A DNA stretch of 64,000 bases, taken from positions 620,001 to 684,000 of the forward strand of contig NZ_CANLMP010000003.1 in NCBI RefSeq assembly GCF_947492405.1, written 5' to 3'. A program made the translations under genes and the position numbers. Shown here in pieces: positions 44,774 to 52,647 of the stretch. The notes beneath the pieces were generated by a model. It was not told where the DNA came from. It made no database searches and saw only the letters and a program-made list of their open reading frames with translations. Numbering within the stretch: the stretch's first letter is position 1; each line of letters starts with the position of its first letter. This stretch comes from an uncultured Aquimarina sp. Lineage in GTDB: Bacteria; Bacteroidota; Bacteroidia; Flavobacteriales; Flavobacteriaceae.

Positions 44774-45260
44774 GAAGAACCAGCAACTTTTCGAAACAAT
44801 CTACAAGGAATGCTATCCAATGGTATTACAAATGTGTCTGGGATATATGAAAGGAGATACTGATTTAGCCAATGATTTATCTCAAGAAGTATTCATCAAT
44901 ATATGGAATGCAATGGGAGGCTTTATGGGTAAATCCAGTCATAAAACCTGGGTATATCGGATCACAGTAAATACTTGTCTACAGCATATCAGAAAAGAAC
45001 AAAAGAATAAAAAAGTATCTATAGAAAAAGTTGAATATGCTCTGGCAGAAGAACCTTCAGAGCTAACTTCAGACCAAAATAGGAGCCTTTATCTTGCTAT
45101 AGGTGCCTTAGAAAAAGTAGATAGATTATTAATTATGATGGTTTTAGATGGACAGGATTATGATACTATATCAGAAATTATGGGAATAAAACCGACGAAT
45201 GTAAGAGTAAAGATCCATAGGATTAAAAAAAGACTTAAAAAAATATTAGATCATGAGTAA
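44766..45260 (+). CDS. ECF RNA polymerase sigma factor
   Basis: A 164-residue group IV sigma factor: region 2 contains ANDLSQEVFINIWNAMGGF and KTWVYRITVNTCLQHIRK, region 4 LLIMMVLDGQDYDTISEIMGIKPTNVRVKIHRIKKRLKK. It would direct an envelope-stress or similar regulon. The next gene, a membrane protein, overlaps it by 8 bp and is the probable anti-sigma factor, though it lacks a recognisable anti-sigma domain. Confidence 0.9.
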   Translation: MSKKNQQLFETIYKECYPMVLQMCLGYMKGDTDLANDLSQEVFINIWNAMGGFMGKSSHKTWVYRITVNTCLQHIRKEQKNKKVSIEKVEYALAEEPSELTSDQNRSLYLAIGALEKVDRLLIMMVLDGQDYDTISEIMGIKPTNVRVKIHRIKKRLKKILDHE

Positions 45261-45855
45261 CGAATTTGAAGCATTGCAGAATCAATGGCAAACAGATAAA
45301 AGCAGTATTGAGAGTAGATCATATGATATGGAAGCCCTTTTATTATCAATAAGAAAAAAGAAAAGCTGGAGTACACGTTTTCATTATGGAAATATCTTAG
45401 TTTTATCCATAGTTTTGATTGGAATCACCGCTTTTTTCTATTTTGTAGCGCCTGTACAAGAGGTATTGAGCAGAGTAGGAGTAGGACTAATGATAGGTGG
45501 ATTATTAATGAGAATTATTATAGAGATCATTAGTGTGTCTAAAGCAAAAAAAATCAATGTGGTGGATGATGCATTACAGACAACGAATGATACGATTAGT
45601 TTTTATGATTTCAGAAAAACCATTCATGGACCCATAACTATTGGAATCATAGGTTTATATACGATAGGTTTTTATATGATAACTCCAGAGTTTAGTTTGT
45701 ATTTTGAGACTTGGCAACTGATTTTAATAGATGTTTCATACATTATCGGTGCAATCATTCCTTTTATGGCGGTTCGAAAAAATATTAAGAAAGAAATAAA
45801 GATTTTATCAGAAATCATCGAGTTAAAAAAGAAGATAACCGAAGAAGGCATATAA
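45253..45855 (+). CDS. Membrane protein, candidate anti-sigma factor
   Basis: A 200-residue protein with about 40 N-terminal cytoplasmic residues (MSNEFEALQNQWQTDKSSIE) and four hydrophobic segments (about residues 45-65, 75-93, 122-141, 148-173). It overlaps the sigma factor by 8 bp (ATGAGTAA), so the two are probably co-translated. It has no zinc-binding anti-sigma motif that I can see, so the anti-sigma role rests on gene order alone. Confidence 0.65.
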   Translation: MSNEFEALQNQWQTDKSSIESRSYDMEALLLSIRKKKSWSTRFHYGNILVLSIVLIGITAFFYFVAPVQEVLSRVGVGLMIGGLLMRIIIEIISVSKAKKINVVDDALQTTNDTISFYDFRKTIHGPITIGIIGLYTIGFYMITPEFSLYFETWQLILIDVSYIIGAIIPFMAVRKNIKKEIKILSEIIELKKKITEEGI

Positions 45856-45868
45856 TGAAAATAATACA

Positions 45869-46951
45869 CTAATTGATAAGATATATTAATCTACCATCCA
45901 TATGGTCGGCAACTTTACCATAGGCTATTAGAGACGCGCCAATGGTCCAGCGTTTAGAGGATCCAATGCTGTACCAAAAAGAATATCGCTGATATAACCA
46001 ATTTTCTTGAATATTCTTAGGACGTGTTAGGTAAAAACCAAACTGTTGTAAAAAATAAAAATCACCAATAGAGAAATGGTGCCCGGCAGTAATGGCTGAG
46101 GAAAAAGCGGAATCATTAATTCCTTGCTTTCTTGCAATTTCTCGGTCAGAGTAATCATACCAAAATTCTATACCAGTATTTAAACCATTGATACCAGATA
46201 CTGGTTTTAGAATTCCACCCATAAACCCAATCAAAAGATGATTACTGGCTTCAGCATCTCTATCAGATGATCTCAGACTAGCAAATGTGCCCATATAATA
46301 ATCAAATGAAGTGTCATAAGAGCGTAAGGATTTGGGTTTACGTTTTAGTGGGGTATTGTTGATTATTTTGTCAACACCAATAGAAAGTGTCGGAAAGTTC
46401 ATCCCCTTATTAGGTTGCTTTTGGCCTCCGTTAGAAATGTGATTATAGTTCGCAGATAAATTTATAGAATAACCATCACTAATATGGTAATTAAGATTAA
46501 GAGACAAAGCTAGATAAAAGCTAAAATGAGTGCTAAATAATACGTTCTCGGGGTTTGTTTCTTCATCAAATTTTTTATTAAGATAAGTACCTCCTATAGA
46601 ACCTCTTAGAGAAAATTTTAAAGGACCTCGGTATGTAAAATAAGGTTCTACAAAGTAAATCAAGTTATAAGAACTACCTAGTACATCAGGATTGTTGTAA
46701 TTATAATAGGCAAAAGAAAAGCCTGACCTACCATAGCAAAAACAGGTTTTCCAAGCCTTATCGCTCGTTTTTAGCCAACTATACTCTAGTTGTATTCCGT
46801 AAGGATTCGTTTGCGAAATAGATTTTAATTCAGGTGAATGCGCTAAAATAAAACCATAATGCGATTTTACACCATAAAAAGTAGGATTCGATTGAGCCCA
46901 AAATGGAGCATATCCTAATATTAGTGCTAATAATAAAGTTGCCTTTTTCAT
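45869..46951 (-). CDS. Acyloxyacyl hydrolase / PagL-like outer-membrane protein
   Basis: A 360-residue protein with signal peptide (KKATLLLALILGYAPFWAQ) and a beta-barrel built of alternating amphipathic strands. The segment NYNHISNGGQKQPNKGMNFP (about residues 165-185) matches the His-Ser-containing active-site region of PagL-type lipid A 3-O-deacylases. It may remodel lipid A at the outer membrane. It is convergent with the ECF operon, 13 bp apart, without a visible terminator. Confidence 0.75.
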   Translation of the reverse strand: MKKATLLLALILGYAPFWAQSNPTFYGVKSHYGFILAHSPELKSISQTNPYGIQLEYSWLKTSDKAWKTCFCYGRSGFSFAYYNYNNPDVLGSSYNLIYFVEPYFTYRGPLKFSLRGSIGGTYLNKKFDEETNPENVLFSTHFSFYLALSLNLNYHISDGYSINLSANYNHISNGGQKQPNKGMNFPTLSIGVDKIINNTPLKRKPKSLRSYDTSFDYYMGTFASLRSSDRDAEASNHLLIGFMGGILKPVSGINGLNTGIEFWYDYSDREIARKQGINDSAFSSAITAGHHFSIGDFYFLQQFGFYLTRPKNIQENWLYQRYSFWYSIGSSKRWTIGASLIAYGKVADHMDGRLIYLIN

Positions 46952-47113
46952 TGCAAATCAGTGTCTTATTAAATTTACTGAAAATTAAATTAAGAGAAAT
47001 GAAATCTTAAATAAATTAGAATTTTAGGTAAGCTTGCGACTTCTTTCCAAAATCAATATACTCCTTGAAAATTATTAGTACATTAGAGGGAATCAATAGT
47101 ATATAACTACATT

Positions 47114-47866
47114 TTGGAACAAATCAGAACCATAGATGATGTCATCGTTTCTTTAGATAATATTATTCTGAAATCACAAACTAATAATGATCCACTAGGA
47201 TATTTTGCTGCATTGTATAGAAGAGTAACCTTAAAAGTCAAGGAAGGTATAGAGAATAATTTTTTTGATGATGGTCCCAGAATGGAAAAGCTGGATGTGA
47301 TTTTTGCTAGTAGGTATCTAGATGCATATTTTGATTATCAGGAAAACAAACCAGTAACAGATTCTTGGGAAATAGCTTTTAATATCTCTAAAGACTATTG
47401 GCCAATAGTATTACAGCATCTATTAGTTGGGATAAACGCACATATTAATTTAGATTTGGGTATTGCAGCGGCAGAAGTTTCCAGAGGAAAAAATATAGAA
47501 GATCTTAAAGGAGATTTTGATAAAATCAATGAGATACTTTCATCCTTAGTAACAGAAGTTGAGAGTGATTTGGCTAATATTTGGCCAACACTAAAAAAGA
47601 TTCTAAAATTCACTAATAAAGTAGATAACTTTCTTGTGGATTTTAGTATGGAATTAGCTAGAGATGGAGCCTGGAAATTTGCTAAAGAAGTAGCTGCGAC
47701 TACAAATGATGAATTAAAAGTGATCATTGAACAAAGAGATCAAAAAGTAGCACAAAAAGTTTCGATAATTACTAATCCAGGATTTATCGCAAGAATCGTA
47801 CTAGGGATTATAAGGATAAGTGAACGCGGAGCTGTTTCGGCAAAAATTCAGGAATTGTTACATTGA
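47114..47866 (+). CDS. DUF5995 family protein
   Basis: A 250-residue all-helical soluble protein with a TTG start at 47114; there is no ATG that keeps the conserved N-terminal helix. DUF5995 is recognised from DPLGYFAALYRRVTLKVKEGI, RMEKLDVIFASRYLDAY, the HLLVGINAHINLDLGIA block (about residues 95-118) and a long coiled-coil region afterwards. The function is unknown. Two small genes follow it closely (47875 and 48128). Confidence 0.8.
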   Translation: MEQIRTIDDVIVSLDNIILKSQTNNDPLGYFAALYRRVTLKVKEGIENNFFDDGPRMEKLDVIFASRYLDAYFDYQENKPVTDSWEIAFNISKDYWPIVLQHLLVGINAHINLDLGIAAAEVSRGKNIEDLKGDFDKINEILSSLVTEVESDLANIWPTLKKILKFTNKVDNFLVDFSMELARDGAWKFAKEVAATTNDELKVIIEQRDQKVAQKVSIITNPGFIARIVLGIIRISERGAVSAKIQELLH

Positions 47867-47874
47867 ATAAGCTT

Positions 47875-48123
47875 ATGAAAAATGAAAATTTTGCTGTATT
47901 CAAATTATTAATAGAGTGCTTAGAAAATAAAATGTATTCTTCACTTGAAATTAAACAAATAGGAATTAAATATTATTTGATTATCCACCATGAAACGTTT
48001 TCCAAGACTTATATCGATCGTTTTGGGAAACGAAAGGAGTATACTCATATATGGCAAATGACGAATTGGTTAGAAGAAGCTTTTAACATTAATAAAGAAG
48101 AATTAAAAATTCCCAAATATTAA
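47875..48123 (+). CDS. Hypothetical small protein
   Basis: An 82-residue protein from the ATG at 47875; a TTG at 47863 in the same frame, 4 bp into the preceding gene, is possible and would give 86 residues. It has a mixed alpha/beta look (IKYYLIIHHETFSKTYIDRFGKR) and Trp-rich C-terminal YTHIWQMTNWLEEAF. No family is recognised. It lies between the DUF5995 gene and the cytosine deaminase gene (4-bp gap), so the three are probably one transcript. Confidence 0.5.
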   Translation: MKNENFAVFKLLIECLENKMYSSLEIKQIGIKYYLIIHHETFSKTYIDRFGKRKEYTHIWQMTNWLEEAFNINKEELKIPKY

Positions 48124-48127
48124 ACGT

Positions 48128-48565
48128 ATGGATAAATTTATGCTAGCTACAATAGAAGAAGCAAAAAAAGGACTAAAAGAAGGGGGCGTACCTATTGGAT
48201 CAGTCATTGTATACCGAGATAAGATCTTGGGCAGAGGACATAATAAAAGGATTCAAGAAGGAAGTGTAGTACTTCATGGAGAAATGGATGCGCTTGAAAA
48301 TGCAGGTAGACAACCTGCTTCTGTTTATAAAGAATGTACTTTATATACGACATTGTCACCCTGTTCTATGTGCACTGGAGCTATATTGCTATACGGAATC
48401 CCTAAAGTTGTTATTGGTGAAAACGAAACGTTTTTGGGATCTGAAGCTCTTTTAAAAGAAAATGGAGTAGAGGTGATTGTTCTTGATAATAAGGAGTGCA
48501 AAGATTTAATGAATACTTTTATAAAAAATAAACCTGAAATCTGGAATGAAGATATCGGGGAGTAA
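48128..48565 (+). CDS. Cytosine deaminase, yeast Fcy1 type
   Basis: A 145-residue deaminase. The zinc ligands are His50, Cys79 and Cys82, with the proton-shuttling Glu52 (HGE and LSPCSMC). It matches yeast cytosine deaminase unusually well in ordered blocks: GGVPIGSVIV, GRGHNKR, TLYTTLSPCSMCTGAI, YGIPKVVIGEN, and a C-terminal WNEDIGE. It would turn cytosine into uracil in the cytoplasm. It is unlike the large TIM-barrel CodA, and the eukaryote-like form may be the result of gene exchange or of an ancient bacterial lineage. Confidence 0.82.
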   Translation: MDKFMLATIEEAKKGLKEGGVPIGSVIVYRDKILGRGHNKRIQEGSVVLHGEMDALENAGRQPASVYKECTLYTTLSPCSMCTGAILLYGIPKVVIGENETFLGSEALLKENGVEVIVLDNKECKDLMNTFIKNKPEIWNEDIGE

Positions 48566-48977
48566 ATAAAGCATATTTAGAGTAAGATATCATCCATTTT
48601 TTTATTTTTTCTGCTCAAGTCTTTATACAGGAAATGATACTATTTTTTTGGTTTCAAAAATATAAATAGGACATTTCTTAATAAAAGATATAAGATATGA
48701 GTTTGATTTTGAGTGTTTTTACTATTGAAACATCTTAAAATTTTCTTATGTTTTTAAAATTTAACTAAATAAATGTGAAAAAAACAACGCAAACGTTTGC
48801 GTTGCTAGAATTCTTACAAATCCTTGTAGGATCTTGGTTTTTGTAATTTTGATTTTTGATTATTGTTAAAAAATTAATATTAAAATAGAATATTCAATAT
48901 AGTTTAATAGCTTTATTTAACAAATTGATAAAACAGTTGGTAATTTGGTTACATAATCATTAACCAAAAATAATATT
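48566..48977. other. Intergenic region of 412 bp upstream of the GH16 gene
   Basis: No coding frame is credible. The central part carries a perfect 20-bp palindrome (48785-48804). The 170 bp between this site and the GH16 ATG are very AT-rich; a -7 box of the usual type is not clear. Confidence 0.55.
48785..48804. promoter_or_regulatory. Perfect 20-bp LacI-family operator palindrome
   Basis: CAACGCAAACGTTTGCGTTG is a perfect palindrome with the central CGCAAACGTTTGCG typical of LacI/PurR-family operators (central CG dyad). It is 173 bp upstream of the GH16 glycosidase ATG at 48978. No LacI-family gene is in the window. Confidence 0.65.
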
Positions 48978-49877
48978 ATGAGAATGTTAGTCAAATCTTT
49001 TGGAGTTTTGTTATTAGTTTATCTTATATCTGCCTGTGAAACGGAAGATGTCATCCTCGAAGAATCTTCGAATGATATAGAAAGTATAGATGAATTAACT
49101 GAAAAGGCTGGGCCTTGGAGTAGACAATTTACAGATAATTTTAATGCTAATGGTAATTTGAACAAATGGGAAAGAACGCATAATAGAGCGGATTATAATT
49201 CTAGTCGTTGTACTTACAGAAACTGGAATGCAGAAATAGCAAGTCTTGATGGGCGTAGTTGTTTGCGTTTGCAAGCTTATAAATCAGGTAATGACTCCTA
49301 TGAATCTGGGCACGTAAAATCTAATTTTGATTTTCATCCAGCAAGGAATGAGGAGTATAGATTAACTGCAAGAATTAAATTAATCGCCAAAGAAGGAAAT
49401 AATTATAAAGGATTTGCCGACACGTATGGTGCATGGCCAGCATTTTGGACCGTGAATGAAAGAAGTAATACGTGGCCTACCCGTGGAGAAATTGATATTA
49501 TGGAAGGATATTCTTTTGGTAATTCAGCAAGATTTGCCAGTAATTTATTTTATGGTCAAAACTATTTACAAAATCAGCTAGGTACCAATGCCGAAAGAGG
49601 TTATAATGTGGGAGAAGGATGGCATACTTATCAACAAAGATGGATCAATAGAAATGGTTCAGTGACAGTTCAAATTTATGTAGATGGTAATCGTGTTGCG
49701 AACTACACCAATAGCGTAGATAACGACCTAAGGCTCGAAAATTTTAAAGATCACAATATTATATTTAATTTGAATGTAGGTTCTGATACAGGTATTTTTA
49801 ATAATTCCAGAATAAATATTTTTTGGAATACTTATATGTATGTGGATTATGTTAGATTGGATAAGAGAAGTCTCTAA
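48978..49877 (+). CDS. Glycoside hydrolase family 16 lipoprotein (beta-glucanase-like)
   Basis: A 299-residue lipoprotein with lipobox LISAC (Cys20), then a low-complexity acidic stretch (residues 21-45) as a linker. The GH16 catalytic motif ExDxxE is GEIDIMEG with nucleophile Glu171, Asp173 and acid/base Glu176. Flanking aromatics FADTYGAWPAFWTVN and WHTYQQRW are in the usual order, so it probably cleaves a beta-1,3 or mixed-linked glucan, agarose or carrageenan, but the specific substrate is unknown. A LacI-type operator lies 173 bp upstream, which suits sugar-induced expression. Confidence 0.88.
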   Translation: MRMLVKSFGVLLLVYLISACETEDVILEESSNDIESIDELTEKAGPWSRQFTDNFNANGNLNKWERTHNRADYNSSRCTYRNWNAEIASLDGRSCLRLQAYKSGNDSYESGHVKSNFDFHPARNEEYRLTARIKLIAKEGNNYKGFADTYGAWPAFWTVNERSNTWPTRGEIDIMEGYSFGNSARFASNLFYGQNYLQNQLGTNAERGYNVGEGWHTYQQRWINRNGSVTVQIYVDGNRVANYTNSVDNDLRLENFKDHNIIFNLNVGSDTGIFNNSRINIFWNTYMYVDYVRLDKRSL

Positions 49878-50050
49878 AGATCAATATTGTCAAAGCTAAA
49901 TTTGCTATCTCTGGCTAACATGTTGACTTATTTTAAAGCTTCAAAAAAGATTTAACCTAAATAGATATAGAATTAATCTATGTATAAAGAATGCGTAGGG
50001 CTTTTGAGAAATCTATGGAAGAATAAGGTTAGCCAACTAAATTAATTTAA

Positions 50051-50089
50051 AAAGGGTTGTCAATACTATTTAGTATTTGGCAACCCTTT
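50051..50089 (-). terminator. Long hairpin terminator, mainly for the minus-strand lipoprotein gene
   Basis: AAAGGGTTG (50051-50059) pairs with CAACCCTTT (50081-50089), and the interior TACTA/TAGTA extends the stem with one bulge. On the minus strand it is followed by a T-run, and it lies just after the end of the gene at 50102. It may also stop transcription of the GH16 gene. Confidence 0.7.
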
Positions 50090-50101
50090 CGCGGTTGGTT
50101 A

Positions 50102-50467
50102 TTAAGGTCGCTGTATTGTTATATTCGTAGCATCACTTTCTGCACAATTATTTGTTTTTTGGGTGATAGATAATGAATCTCCTATTCCGGCATTAGATTG
50201 ACCAAAAGGAGCAAAAAAACTTCCATCATTATTGGCTCTTACTGTAGTCGATATACCTACAGCATCTGTAATAGTTACAGTAGCTCCTGGTTTTACAGAT
50301 CCGGCGCTGCCACTAATAGCTAATCCTCCTGCAGCGATGGTGATCGTTGCTTTAAGATTTTCTGCATCTGGTTTTGGGCATTTTTCTTTTCCACAAGTAA
50401 TTCCAAGAAATGAAATAGTAAATACAATTAAAAAATTTGTAATTCTTTTAGAATTAATGATGATCAT
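50102..50467 (-). CDS. Hypothetical small lipoprotein with Ig-like domain
   Basis: A 121-residue lipoprotein with lipobox LGITC (Cys25). The mature part (about residues 37-121) is Gly/Ser/Thr-rich with short strands (TITIAAGGLAISGSAGSVKPGATVTITD, VRANNDGSFFAPFG), consistent with a bacterial Ig-like fold. Two cysteines (GKEKC and NNCAE) may form a disulfide. The role is unknown. It ends at the hairpin terminator 50051-50089. Confidence 0.6.
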   Translation of the reverse strand: MIIINSKRITNFLIVFTISFLGITCGKEKCPKPDAENLKATITIAAGGLAISGSAGSVKPGATVTITDAVGISTTVRANNDGSFFAPFGQSNAGIGDSLSITQKTNNCAESDATNITIQRP

Positions 50468-51046
50468 GTTTAGGTGTTTTAGGTTTAAATTAGCACCATC
50501 TAAGTAGGTAAATCTAGAAGAAGAGATTTGTTATAATAGATTCTTATTTTTTATAGTTTAAAATAGGATATCACAAAAAAGCCTAAAAAAAATAATTACC
50601 ACTTAGTTTTGAATACTTCCACTATTGTCAGAAATGTATACAATTACATTTATCTAGTTTTTTCTTACCCTCCGTTCTGACTGGCCCATACTCAAAAAAG
50701 AGAGTTTTTGGCGTTATAATTTCTTAGGCTTTTTGTTTATTACATATATTGAATTTGGCTAACTCAAATAATTATAAGAACTTCAATATTGTTTTTCCAA
50801 AAGTAAACGATACTATCCTATGTGCAAAGAGTGAAATAACTGATTTTAATAGGGGTTTGTTACCCTTTTCTAATAGGGGTAATATTTTCAGTATATGTGT
50901 TTACGGAGATAATAAATAACTCTAAAGAAATAGTAATGTAGAAGTATTGAATAAGGTTCGAGCTTTTTGCAGACTAAATTTTTTTTTATTTTTTAAAAGA
51001 TGTGTTTAATTAGTAAGATGATTTTAGAAATTCTAATGTAAAAAAT
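50468..51046. other. Intergenic region of 579 bp with a long inverted repeat and AATAGGGGT motifs
   Basis: AAAAAGCCTAA near 50576-50586 and TTAGGCTTTTT at 50724-50734 are inverted copies about 140 bp apart, enclosing a weak ACTC/GAGT hairpin. Two AATAGGGGT copies are at 50849-50857 and 50872-50880. No coding frame and no convincing promoter for the DinB gene were found. Confidence 0.5.
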
Positions 51047-51556
51047 ATGAACCATAAACTATTAATTAAAGGTTTACAAAAAAACAAACTAGTCTTTAAA
51101 GAACTTTTAGAAGGTATTCCAAAAGAAGAGTATGTGTGGAAGGATAAACCAAGCAGATGGTGTTTGTTAGAAATAGTTAGTCATCTGTATGATGAAGAAC
51201 ATGAGGATTTTAGAAAAAGAACGAAACATATACTTGATACTCCTGATCAGCAATTTGCGCCAATCGATCCCGAAGGTTGGGTCGAGGAACGAAGATATAT
51301 AGAACAAGCGTATGAGGTAATGCTACATCGTTTTTTAGAAGAACGACAGGCATCTATAAACTGGTTAACATCTCTAATTAATCCAAAATGGGAAAATATA
51401 ACCCATCATCCTGATATAGGACCAATGACTGCTCATCAGTTTTTAGCCAATTGGTTGGCACATGACTACCTCCATTTTAATCAAATCACTAAACTAAAAT
51501 TAGATTATTTAAAATACGTGTCTAAAGAAAATTTCTCTTATGCAGAAGGTTTGTAA
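51047..51556 (+). CDS. DinB superfamily protein
   Basis: A 169-residue four-helix protein of the DinB/YfiT type. The metal-binding histidines lie in VSHLYDEEHEDFRKR (His50 and His57 region) and WLAHDYLHFNQI near the C-terminus; the helix LLIKGLQKNKLVFKELLEGI starts the bundle. Members are metal-dependent thiol transferases or proteins of unknown role. It is convergent with the PAP2 phosphatase gene, 10 bp apart. Confidence 0.85.
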   Translation: MNHKLLIKGLQKNKLVFKELLEGIPKEEYVWKDKPSRWCLLEIVSHLYDEEHEDFRKRTKHILDTPDQQFAPIDPEGWVEERRYIEQAYEVMLHRFLEERQASINWLTSLINPKWENITHHPDIGPMTAHQFLANWLAHDYLHFNQITKLKLDYLKYVSKENFSYAEGL

Positions 51557-51566
51557 TTTGTTAGAA

Positions 51567-52337
51567 TTAAAAAGACTTAGAAAAGTATAATCCTACACTA
51601 TCGCCTGTAAATTGTGGTGCGAAAGCAATATCTTCTGAGTTTTTGAAGGGGTTCCAAGAGATAAGATGTTCATAATGATATACTAATCGAGTCGTTAAGA
51701 TTCCGATACCTGCGCCAACCAATACATCAGAGAGGTAGTGTTTATTATTCATCATCCTTAGACTACCAGTAGTAACTGCAAAAAAATATCCACTATATGC
51801 TAAAAGTGGGCTAGAATCTATGAATTCTTCGTATAAAACAGCCGCAGAAACAAAAGCCATAGAAGTATGTCCAGAAGGAAAAGAATTTAATTTTGATGGA
51901 TCCCCTGGTCTTGGTTTACCAACTTCTTTTTTCAGTATCGTTGTTGCGGCACTGGTTACTATAGATGATATTAAAAGGTTTTTAGTTTGATCAAACCAAT
52001 GATTTCTGGATGCAACGCCAAAAATATCAGCTGCATACATCTGAACGATCGGTGCATATCTTGTATAATCATCAAGACCAAAATAAAAATCATTTCCAAC
52101 CGAACTTCTAATATCCTTTTGCAATGATTTTTCAAAATCACTTGTTGATAGAAGAATACCAGAAGCCATCAGTGTAATAGGCACTACTCTTTTGGTAAAT
52201 AAACTCTTTTTGGATTTCTTACGTTCAGTTTGTTTAGAAGTTTTGAATTGAACTTTGGTAAGAGGGGATTCTGTAAACTGGGCATTTGTAATATTGATAC
52301 ATAAGCATACCAATAGCAGGCTAATACTAATTCTCAT
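51567..52337 (-). CDS. PAP2 family phosphatase, secreted
   Basis: A 256-residue protein with signal peptide (RISISLLLVCLCINITNAQ). The three PAP2 motifs are present: KEVGKPRPG, PSGHTSMAF and SLRMMNNKHYLSD (the expected Arg-x5-His-x3-Asp), so it should dephosphorylate lipid phosphates or undecaprenyl diphosphate at the membrane. The middle has a transmembrane segment near residue 50-66 and others around the motifs. It is divergent from guaB, with about 310 bp between. Confidence 0.87.
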   Translation of the reverse strand: MRISISLLLVCLCINITNAQFTESPLTKVQFKTSKQTERKKSKKSLFTKRVVPITLMASGILLSTSDFEKSLQKDIRSSVGNDFYFGLDDYTRYAPIVQMYAADIFGVASRNHWFDQTKNLLISSIVTSAATTILKKEVGKPRPGDPSKLNSFPSGHTSMAFVSAAVLYEEFIDSSPLLAYSGYFFAVTTGSLRMMNNKHYLSDVLVGAGIGILTTRLVYHYEHLISWNPFKNSEDIAFAPQFTGDSVGLYFSKSF

Positions 52338-52647
52338 AGGTTATTCTTTTTTGGGGCTTTAGGTGATTTGGGATCTACCTGAACGAAATATACTGTTTAA
52401 ATATTAAATTAATGTTAAATTAATGAACGTTTTATCAACGTTTTTTACAATAATATATTGCTTAAAATTATTTTAATAAGTTTAAAACCAGTGTTTAAGG
52501 CTGTTTCAAGTGTTTTTTGATGACGAGTGAGCATCTAAATTTTTTGCTTTACTTTATCCGAAAAATAAAAAGGATATTACTCTCGTTGTTTTTATAGGAT
52601 TCCTTTAAAAAAGACTTATATTTGCACGCAATTAAATCTTAATTGCG
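52338..52647. other. Intergenic region of 310 bp upstream of guaB
   Basis: Holds the promoters of the PAP2 gene (left) and guaB (right, -7 box 52617-52624). No hairpin or riboswitch-like structure is clear and no small coding frame is convincing. Confidence 0.5.
52617..52624 (+). promoter_or_regulatory. -7 box of guaB
   Basis: TATATTTG matches TAnnTTTG and lies 23 bp before the guaB ATG. The nearest upstream TTG (52586-52588) is 28 bp away, longer than the usual 19-21. Confidence 0.6.

Noticed and set aside
50940..50975. tRNA-like GGTTCGAGC segment
   Set aside because: No acceptor, D or anticodon stem can be formed around it; no tRNA gene was found anywhere in the window.
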